The translations under genes and the position numbers were made by a program. From contig CAKRCL010000044.1 in assembly GCA_934307335.1 (NCBI GenBank), positions 1 through 14,647 on the forward strand: DNA of 14,647 nt. Reading direction: 5' to 3'. Below are positions 1-6,900 of the stretch, piece after piece. Under the pieces are notes generated by a model that was given only the letters and a program-made list of their open reading frames with translations, ran no database searches and was not told where the DNA came from. Source of the stretch: an uncultured Dorea sp. Lineage in GTDB: Bacteria; Bacillota; Clostridia; Lachnospirales; Lachnospiraceae. Within the stretch, counting starts at the first letter, position 1, and each line of letters begins with the position of its first letter.

Positions 1-2
1 TA

Positions 3-680
3 ATAGTCTGCTCCACACTTACAAATCATGTGAAAGCAGCACAGAAAAAAATGAATACAAATTATCCAATTATTGAACTGGATAATTCTAAGCATAGCAG
101 ACCGGAAAAATTCTGGCAGTTGGCGTTTCTTGCCATGGAACAACTTCCGAAGGAAATAGATACCGTGCTTTTGGGACTGGGAGTTTGTGGAGGGTCATCA
201 GTAGGATGGACTTTCCCAAGGCGGACAATTATGCCAAAAGTTGATGATTGTATTACACTTTTAATGCATACGGACGAAAAGTTTCATTACAACTTAAAAG
301 AAGCCGGACATTTTTATTTGACTGAAAACAGAGATTTGATGTCTATTGAACAGATGAAACAAGATTTAGTTTTAAAGTATGGTGAAAGAAGAGCCAAAAG
401 AGTTATGAAAGTCTGGTTTGATTCCTACAAGAGTGTAGATATTGTGGATACGGGTGTTTATGATTGTTATTCAAAAGAATATGTAGAGCGTGCAAAAAGA
501 GAGTCTGCAATTATAAATGTGCCATATCAATATGTGCCGGGAAGTAATATTATACTGGAAAAATTAGTGTCTGGAAAATGGGATGACCAATTTTTGATTA
601 TTGAAAAGGGAGGTGTAATGACAGAAGAAGATTTTGGAATGACAAATAAAGAGTCATTGTATACAACGTATGTTGTGTAA
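3..680 (+). CDS. DUF1638 family protein, 5' end missing (partial at window edge)
   Basis: The frame is open to the left edge, so the gene starts outside the window. The GTG at position 30 is not a convincing start: the residues before it, reading IVCSTLTNHV, look like the normal N-terminus of DUF1638 proteins, which begin with a Cys-x-Thr-Leu segment. Other family-like blocks are LLGLGVCGGSSVGW (glycine-rich, around nt 165-210), GHFYLTENRDL, and a C-terminal stretch GSNIILEKLVSGKWDD followed by FLIIEKGG. The biochemical role of DUF1638 is not settled to my knowledge, but such genes commonly sit beside corrinoid-dependent methyltransferases, and here the next gene is a MtaA-like enzyme 78 bp downstream. 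I infer a role linked to corrinoid methyl transfer. Family assignment is from recalled motifs, without a profile search. Confidence 0.78.
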   Translation: MVCSTLTNHVKAAQKKMNTNYPIIELDNSKHSRPEKFWQLAFLAMEQLPKEIDTVLLGLGVCGGSSVGWTFPRRTIMPKVDDCITLLMHTDEKFHYNLKEAGHFYLTENRDLMSIEQMKQDLVLKYGERRAKRVMKVWFDSYKSVDIVDTGVYDCYSKEYVERAKRESAIINVPYQYVPGSNIILEKLVSGKWDDQFLIIEKGGVMTEEDFGMTNKESLYTTYVV

Positions 681-758
681 AAAGGACACCATATTTAAAA
701 TTTGGGACGTAGACTTTTGGAGTTTTACTATGTTCCCAATTGAGAAAGAGAGGAAGTT

Positions 759-1895
759 ATGGATTACACAGAATTAAAGAAATTAATGAGTGAGCAGAAG
801 GTTGAGATGACTGCAGCAGAGCGTATCAAGGCCTACAACGAGGGAAAAGAGGTAGATCATATCCCGTATACGTTACAGGCGCCTGATCCGGCTATGGCAG
901 ATATTTTTGGATTCACAACATCACAATTTGCGAAAGACTTTGAAGTGAAAAGTGAAGTGATCAGACGAAGAAAAGAAGAATTTGGTCTGGATAGTTTTAA
1001 TGTTGGACTAGGTCTTCGCACAATTGGCGTTGCGCTTGGTTCAAAGTTAGGGGTTCCTGAACATGGAATTGATTATATTGAGCATCATGTGTTGCAGGAT
1101 TATGCGGATTTTGACAAACTGGAAGTGACAGATCCTTATAAAAATCCGGTGCTTGCACCGATTTTGGAAAGTGCTAAGAGATTAAAAGAACGTTTTCCGG
1201 ATGTTAGTATGACAACGAGTGTGGCAGGGCCGATTTCAACGGCTATAGCAGTCAGGCCGGTTGAAAAGGTTCTTCGCGATACGAGAAAGAATCCGGAAAT
1301 GCTTCACAAATTGCTTGATTTGACAGTTGTCTGTTCTTTAAAATGGTTTGAAGCATTTTATCATGAGTTCGGATCGGTCGGAACGAATTTTTCGGATCCG
1401 GTAACCTGTATGGACGTAATTAGCAAGAAGCAGTTTGATGAATTTTCCCTCCCTTATATTAAAAAACTGATTGATGGAACAGAGAAAATTATGGGATCAA
1501 GACCTGGAGCTCATATTTGTGGTAAGACAAGCCCTATCTGGAGTGATCTTGCAGATGCAGGTCTATTTTCATTCAGTATCGATAATTGTGAGGATTTGGA
1601 GGTTGCTAAGCGTGAGGTGGGTGACCGGATGCGTTTTGCAGGAAACGTTCCGCCAATCGAAGTGATGAAAGATGGATCGATTGATGATGTCATTGAGGCA
1701 TGTAAAGACTGTCTGAGAAAATGTGGAGACAATCCGAAAGGATACATTTTGAACACAGGATGTCAGCTTCCGATCGGTACACCAAAGAGAAATGTAGAGG
1801 CATTTATCTATGCAGCAAGAAAATACGGCCGTGGTGCGCAGTTAGGAAAACTCCCGAAGGGTATTTTAGAAGATGAAAGTATGCAATTTGTGTAA
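759..1895 (+). CDS. Uroporphyrinogen decarboxylase (URO-D)/MtaA-type corrinoid methyltransferase
   Basis: 378-residue cytosolic enzyme of the URO-D superfamily, most like the MtaA/MtbA/CmuA group that moves methyl groups between a corrinoid protein and a thiol or other acceptor. The zinc-binding set of that group is present: His252 and Cys254 in HICGKT, and Cys335 in NTGCQLP. True HemE enzymes lack this set, so heme synthesis is unlikely. Further family-like segments are SVAGPISTA (154-162) and GTNFSDPVT (208-216). The ATG is preceded by an AGAGGAAG ribosome site at 5-6 bp. It lies 78 bp after the DUF1638 gene and probably shares its transcript. No corrinoid protein or substrate-specific methyltransferase is in the window; they may lie upstream. 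The actual methyl donor and acceptor cannot be read from the sequence. Confidence 0.85.
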   Translation: MDYTELKKLMSEQKVEMTAAERIKAYNEGKEVDHIPYTLQAPDPAMADIFGFTTSQFAKDFEVKSEVIRRRKEEFGLDSFNVGLGLRTIGVALGSKLGVPEHGIDYIEHHVLQDYADFDKLEVTDPYKNPVLAPILESAKRLKERFPDVSMTTSVAGPISTAIAVRPVEKVLRDTRKNPEMLHKLLDLTVVCSLKWFEAFYHEFGSVGTNFSDPVTCMDVISKKQFDEFSLPYIKKLIDGTEKIMGSRPGAHICGKTSPIWSDLADAGLFSFSIDNCEDLEVAKREVGDRMRFAGNVPPIEVMKDGSIDDVIEACKDCLRKCGDNPKGYILNTGCQLPIGTPKRNVEAFIYAARKYGRGAQLGKLPKGILEDESMQFV

Positions 1896-1985
1896 ATGAA
1901 GTGATGAAAATGCAAAAAAATGGTGTTTTGATATGAAAAAGATATTAAAAATGCAAAATATTCCACTAAAACTTGCAAAAACTAG

Positions 1986-2015
1986 TTGATGAAATAGAAT
2001 ATAATGTGATATAAT
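1986..2015 (+). promoter_or_regulatory. Candidate sigma-A promoter for the symporter gene
   Basis: TTGATG (1986-1991), an 18-bp spacer and TATAAT (2010-2015) with a TG one base before the -10 box (extended -10). A second TATAAT at 2000-2005 has no well-placed -35. Predicted transcription start is about 2022, giving a leader of roughly 86 nt. Confidence 0.6.
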
Positions 2016-2029
2016 CCTGTATCAGAAAA

Positions 2030-2057
2030 AAAGGTATTGTCTTATGGCAATGCCTTT
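2030..2057 (+). terminator. Hairpin with A/T-flanked stem (terminator or leader hairpin)
   Basis: A 10-bp stem AAAGGTATTG / CAATGCCTTT with one G-T wobble and an 8-nt loop, preceded by an A run and followed by TCTTTT-like bases. The shape is that of a bidirectional intrinsic terminator. It could end the methyltransferase transcript, but it also lies inside the predicted leader of the symporter mRNA. Confidence 0.5.
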
Positions 2058-2107
2058 CTTTTGGGATAAAAGCACAGGGGAAAAACAAGTAAAGAGAGGC
2101 AGAGAAT

Positions 2108-3337
2108 ATGAAGCAAAAGAAAAAAATGTCTTTGGCAATGCAGATTTTTATTGCACTGATTCTTGCAATTGTTGCAGGTCTTATGTTGCAAAATCATGCA
2201 GAATTTGCTGAAAGTTATATTAAACCATTTGGAACCATTTTTCTAAATTTAGTAAAATTTATTGTAGTTCCGATTGTATTATTTTCAATCATGTGTGGAA
2301 TCATTTCTATGCAGGATATTAAAAAAGTAGGTGCTATTGGTCTTAAGACGGTGATCTACTATATGTGTACAACAGCATTTGCGATTACATTTGGATTGAT
2401 TGGGGGAAATCTGTTCAAGGGAATGTTTCCGGTAGTTGCAACGACAGATTTGACTTATGAGGCAACAGAATCGGTATCATTTATGGATACAATCGTGAAT
2501 ATTTTTCCGTCTAATTTTATTGCACCGATGTCGGAATCTAACATGCTTCAGGTTATTGTGATGTCAGTATTGTTTGGATTTGCAATTATTTTAATTGGAC
2601 CGGAAAAAAATCCAAGACTTATTCAAGGATGTAATGATTTGAATGACATGTTCATGAAATGCATGGAGATGATTTTGAAATTATCTCCAATTGGAGTATT
2701 TTGTTTGTTATGTCCGGTCATTGCTGTGAATGGTCCGATGATAATAGGCTCATTGGCAATGGTACTTCTTGCGGCATATATTTGTTATTTTATTCATGCA
2801 GTTGTTGTATATTCTATTGCAGTGAAAACAATGGGTGGCATGAGTCCACTTCAGTTCTTTAAAGGAATGCTTCCGGCAATTATGTTTGCATTTTCTAGTG
2901 CATCCTCTGTAGGAACACTTCCGATCAATATGGAATGTGTAGAAGGAATGGGGGCATCAAAAGAGGTTACATCTTTTGTACTTCCTCTTGGAGCAACGAT
3001 TAATATGGATGGGACAGCTATTTATCAGGGAGTCTGTGCAATCTTTATTGCTTCCTGTTATGGAATAAACCTGACTCTTCCGCAGATGTTGACAATCATT
3101 TTGACAGCAACACTTGCATCTATTGGAACAGCAGGTGTACCGGGGTCTGGAATGGTCATGTTAGCAATGGTGCTTACATCTGTAGGACTTCCGGTAGATG
3201 GAATTGCGCTTGTAGCAGGAGTAGACCGTATTTTTGATATGGGACGAACAACTGTGAATATTACAGGTGATGCAAGTTGTTGTGTAGTAGTAACAAATCT
3301 TGAAAAAAAGAAAGAATTAAGAAAGAAACATTCATAA
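2108..3337 (+). CDS. Dicarboxylate/amino acid:cation symporter (DAACS, glutamate/aspartate type)
   Basis: 409-residue polytopic membrane protein of the DAACS (GltP/DctA) family that couples uptake of acidic solutes to Na+ or H+. Signature segments occur in the right order: serine-rich hairpin-1 tip SSASSVGTLP (263-272), the cation-site motif INMDGTA (298-304), hairpin-2 GVPGSG (343-348) and the TM8 motif from Asp373 to Asp388. In TM8 the positions matching GltPh Asp390, Asp394, Arg397, Thr398, Asn401 and Asp405 are Asp373, Asp377, Arg380, Thr381, Asn384 and Asp388. Retention of the Asp394 equivalent (amino-group binding) and Arg397 equivalent (side-chain carboxylate) favours glutamate/aspartate over plain C4-dicarboxylates. 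Length is normal. It has its own promoter and terminator, so it is probably monocistronic. Cation choice is not decided by the sequence alone. Confidence 0.92.
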   Translation: MKQKKKMSLAMQIFIALILAIVAGLMLQNHAEFAESYIKPFGTIFLNLVKFIVVPIVLFSIMCGIISMQDIKKVGAIGLKTVIYYMCTTAFAITFGLIGGNLFKGMFPVVATTDLTYEATESVSFMDTIVNIFPSNFIAPMSESNMLQVIVMSVLFGFAIILIGPEKNPRLIQGCNDLNDMFMKCMEMILKLSPIGVFCLLCPVIAVNGPMIIGSLAMVLLAAYICYFIHAVVVYSIAVKTMGGMSPLQFFKGMLPAIMFAFSSASSVGTLPINMECVEGMGASKEVTSFVLPLGATINMDGTAIYQGVCAIFIASCYGINLTLPQMLTIILTATLASIGTAGVPGSGMVMLAMVLTSVGLPVDGIALVAGVDRIFDMGRTTVNITGDASCCVVVTNLEKKKELRKKHS

Positions 3338-3340
3338 AAA

Positions 3341-3439
3341 GCCTCCGGCAGGATGCGCACTCGCGCGAATAAGAATTATGTCGCAAGCGTCTGCGTTTCA
3401 CTTCGGTCGTTGCTGAGCGTCACTGGCGCTCAGCGCGAG
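3341..3439 (+). repeat. GC-rich palindromic block, possible dispersed repeat
   Basis: This stretch is far richer in G+C than its surroundings and packed with inverted repeats. CTCGCGC (3360-3366) pairs with GCGCGAG (3433-3439), enclosing a perfect 8-bp hairpin GCTGAGCG / CGCTCAGC (3412-3419 and 3427-3434, 7-nt loop); the two pairings share two bases at 3433-3434, so they partly compete. No convincing coding frame is present. It looks like an intergenic repeat of the REP/MITE kind, but only one copy is in this window, so that remains a guess. Confidence 0.45.
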
Positions 3440-3464
3440 AATGTGCCGAGGCACATTCTTTTTT
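3439..3464 (+). terminator. Intrinsic terminator after the symporter gene
   Basis: A perfect 9-bp stem GAATGTGCC / GGCACATTC (3439-3447 and 3450-3458) followed directly by six T residues. It lies about 100 bp after the symporter stop, at the 3' edge of the GC-rich palindromic block. Confidence 0.85.
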
Positions 3465-3512
3465 ATACGATGTTATTGCATCATGATAAATATTAATAAA
3501 GTGTCAGCTCCG

Positions 3513-3541
3513 TTGACTTTCTTAATCCTAAATGCTATATT
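3513..3541 (+). promoter_or_regulatory. Sigma-A promoter of the cobalamin-riboswitch operon
   Basis: TTGACT (3513-3518), a 17-bp spacer and TATATT (3536-3541) preceded by TGC, giving an extended -10. The predicted start at about 3548 lies 20 nt before the riboswitch aptamer, as expected for a riboswitch leader. Confidence 0.7.
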
Positions 3542-3567
3542 TGATGTAGAAAAAATATGATGTAATA

Positions 3568-3757
3568 AACGTTCGGTGCTGTTTTAAAGAAGACAGGTAA
3601 AAGGGAAACGGGTGCAAAGCCTGTACGAACTCGTCACTGTGAGTAAATGCATAAAATCAAGTGCTGTATCATAATCTGAAAGGTACGGCACAGCCACTGG
3701 AAAACTGGGAAGGTGATCTTATGTATGATTTACAAGTCAGGAAACCTGCCGATCGTT
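3568..3757 (+). ncRNA. Cobalamin riboswitch aptamer
   Basis: The conserved blocks of the cobalamin riboswitch appear in order: CGGTGCT (3574-3580); AAAGGGAAACGGGTGCAAAG within 3599-3620; CACTGTGAG (3636-3644); a side hairpin GTGCTGTA / TACGGCAC (3661-3668 and 3684-3691); AGCCACTGG (3692-3700); GGGAAGG; and the B12 box AGTCAGGAAACCTGCC at 3735-3750. The closing helix pairs AACGTTCGG (3568-3576) with CCGATCGTT (3749-3757), with one mismatch. Known members bind adenosyl- or methyl/hydroxocobalamin and switch off uptake and synthesis genes when the cofactor is plentiful. The exact cobalamin form preferred is not evident here. Confidence 0.95.
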
Positions 3758-3820
3758 GGTGCGGGGATGAAGATTCCAGATCACGAGTAATTGATTGTGC
3801 CGAAATATGTAAGGAACAAG

Positions 3821-3857
3821 AAATCTTTTACTTTTAAAAGTAGAGGATTTTTATTTT
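3821..3857 (+). terminator. Riboswitch expression-platform terminator
   Basis: A 13-bp stem (3821-3833 with 3838-3850, two G-U wobbles, loop TTAA) is followed by the T-rich run TTATTTT. It lies 64 nt after the aptamer and 62 nt before the start codon, so it can cut off transcription before the operon. GAAGATT at 3769-3775 is complementary to AATCTTT in its left arm and is a plausible antiterminator strand. Confidence 0.8.
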
Positions 3858-3919
3858 CGTGTAAATAATTCTTAATAATTCCCAAATTACAAAGAAAAAC
3901 GGAATAAGGAGAGAAAAAG

Positions 3920-6900
3920 ATGAAGAGAAAAAGTGCAGGCTTTTTAGCCGGAGTGCTGGTTGCGTCTATGGTGGCAACACCTTTGTCTTATGCGAACGTA
4001 TACGCAGAAGATCAGGATGCGACGGGTATTGTGCAGCAGGAAACAGAAGAAGTGTCAAGCGATACTGGTCATGCACAGGAAGAAAGTACAGATGTTAAAG
4101 AGGAGAGTAAAGAAGAATTAAAAACAGAAGAGAATATAACATCTGAACAGCCGGAAGATAATGCTGGTGTACTGGAAACTGAGGCAGGTAATCCGGAAAC
4201 GGAGATATCTCAGGGCTCACAGATGACAGAGGCGGAAACGAAGGTGACAGAGACACCGGTTCAGCCGACAGTAGATATTGACGGCGTAAAGGTATTGAAA
4301 AATGATGGGAGCGAGTATGGAATGTTCCCGGTTGTTGTTGACAAAATGGAAGTGAAAGATGATCAGGTTAAGGTTTCATTTCACACAGGAACTAAAAAAG
4401 TTTTTGACTGGTTGTATTTAGGACCGGTAACTGATACAGAAAAAAATAATTATATAGTAGGAAATAACACAGGAAGTACTTGTGAATTTTCTATAAGTGT
4501 ACCATTATCAAAAGCGAACAGTTGGATTCCGATAGCTGTTGGACGTTCTGATAAAGGTACCTGGAGTGATAATTATCTCTGGATGAGTATTCCGAATCCT
4601 GAAGAACCTGTGATTAATTCTCAGCCACCGTCTACAGAACAAAAAACAGATGAAGACGGAAAAGGTGATGGTGAAAATTCCGGCAACAATAGTACAGAAG
4701 ACAATGCATATATAACTAAAAACGATATTCAGGCTATTTATGCCAGTGATGATATTAAAAAGCCGGGACAGGCATATTCGATGATTAAGATTGCCGAGTC
4801 AGAAGCAAAGATTATAGGAGATAAGATTCAAGTATCTATCTGGGTGAAACCAGCAAGCAGTGGAAACTTTACATATGATGCAATTTATATCGGGCGAAAA
4901 GATGATGCAGAAAAAAATCCATTGGTTATGGGAGAAGTAGATAGTGTAAAAAATCTGGAAAAATTTACATTTGAAGTTCCAAAATCCATGGCGGGAGGAG
5001 AAGTGCATTTTGTTCCGAGAAAGAAAAAAGATGGAACATTTAGCACAAATAATTCCCTTGCATTAAAAATACCTGCTTTAGATGCATTTAAAAAGCAGAC
5101 AGAGGTTGTAATTCAATCACAGCCAAAAGATGTAATTGCGAAGAATAATACACAAGTATCCCTTACTGTTGTGGCGAATGGTGATGAGAGTGTTAAATTA
5201 AATTATCAGTGGCAATATAGTGTAGATGGGACAAGTTGGACAGACTGTGATGGAATCAGCGCAAAGACAAATATATACACATTTCAGATGGCAATAGATA
5301 AAATCGGACAATATCGTTGTATCATATCTGATTCTAATGGAACAACTGTAACTTCTGATGTTGCAAAAGTGGAAAATCCATCTGCGCCGACTGTAACGGG
5401 CAGCAAGGTTCAGGTTGTCAAGGCTGATGGCAGTGCATTTAAGATGTTTGTGGTAAATGAGTCAAAAGTTCAGAAAGATGGAGATAATTTAGAGATTACA
5501 ATTTCGACCAAGAATGTATCTTTTGATAAATTATATCTGGGAGAAAAAGAAGATATAATCAAGAATTCAGTTGTAAAAGGAACTGAGTTGGCAGATGGAG
5601 GATATACATTCACATTTCAAGTGCCGGTATCATACAGGGGAAAGGTTCTTCCGGTTACATTAGGAAAAGTGGATGGAACTTGGTATAATAAGCAGGATCT
5701 TTGGATCTATATTCCAGATGAGGGAATTGAAAGTATTCCAACTGCTACTGATGAAGTGAAGGCGATTGCCGGAGGTACAGGAAGTGCATATAATGATTTT
5801 GTGATTGTTTCTTCGAAAGCAGCATTGCACGGAGAGAATATTCGTATGACGTTAGATGTGAAAGGAAACAAGTGGACAAAAATTTATCTTGGAGTACAGG
5901 CAGATACGGATAAGACACCGGTTTATAAAGGAACTTATGATTTAGAAAAAAATGTAACAACCTTCATATTTGATATACAGGCTGAAAAACAGGGAATGAA
6001 CATTGCAATTACACCTGGAAATGAAAATTGGTTTACCTGGGCAAGAGATTTGTTCATAAACATTCCGAATCTGGAGAACAGAGTAAATACAACTGCAGAA
6101 GGTGTATACAATTTATATGGTTCGGCTTATCCGACTACAAATTCATATAGTTTGAATTTTGAGAGAGAAAGTAGTGTTTCTATAAGTGGAGATCAGGCTA
6201 CTGTTACTTGGGTGACACAGGCTGGTCTATATGACAGATTATATATCGGTAATACGGTGGATTCTGAAGAAGTAAAGGAAGCAAACGCGATTGTACCACA
6301 AGACCGCTCGGACATTGCAAGTGGATATAAGAGTTTTACTTTTACAATGCCAGTATCAGAACTTGGAAAAGAATTCAGTTATTCTGTACGCACAGTAAAA
6401 ACAGGTGAGTGGTCAACGAAAGATGCAAGAGCATTTATTAATGGAATTCTTGAAAAAACAGGAGAATTACCGGATCCAACACCAGATCCAAATCCGGGAG
6501 TAGTAGTTCCGGCAGATGGAATCTATAAAGTAAATAATGTCGTATCTAGTTCAGGCATGTTTCGTGTAGTAGGATGCACGTTGACGGTCAAGAATGGTAA
6601 GATGAGTGCAGTATTGACTTTGAGCGGCACAGGATATGATTATTTGTATCTTGGAACAAAAGAAGAGGCTGCAAAAGCAGACAAGTCTTTGTGGGTTCCT
6701 TTTAAAGAAGATAACAATGGAAAATATACTTATACAGTACTGTTGGAGTCTTTAGATAAAGAAATTGCAGTAGCAGCATTTTCACATAATAAGCAGAGCT
6801 GGTATGACAGAACTCTTGTTTTCCATTCAGACAGTCTGGAAAAGATTGGTGATATCAGCAATGGGGGCAATGGTGGAACAAACGGAGGCAGTACGACTCC

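Noticed and set aside
30..680. GTG at 30 as the true start of the first gene
   Set aside because: The frame stays open to the window edge and the upstream residues match the family's N-terminus, so the gene is 5'-truncated.
702..739. Imperfect dyad TTGGGA...TCCCAA before the methyltransferase gene
   Set aside because: Only six outer base pairs plus three inner ones around a long loop, and no T run; too weak to call a terminator or operator.
759..1895. Assignment as HemE uroporphyrinogen decarboxylase
   Set aside because: The His252/Cys254/Cys335 zinc set and the DUF1638 neighbour fit the MtaA methyltransferase group instead.
3058..3360. 100-residue minus-strand frame over the symporter end
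   Set aside because: It is antisense to the conserved DAACS TM8 and hairpin-2 region, has no ribosome site, and its product resembles no known protein.
3375..3413. Short reading frame starting ATG TCG CAA within the GC-rich palindromic block
   Set aside because: Twelve codons, no ribosome site, and it lies in structured repeat DNA; not a supported gene.
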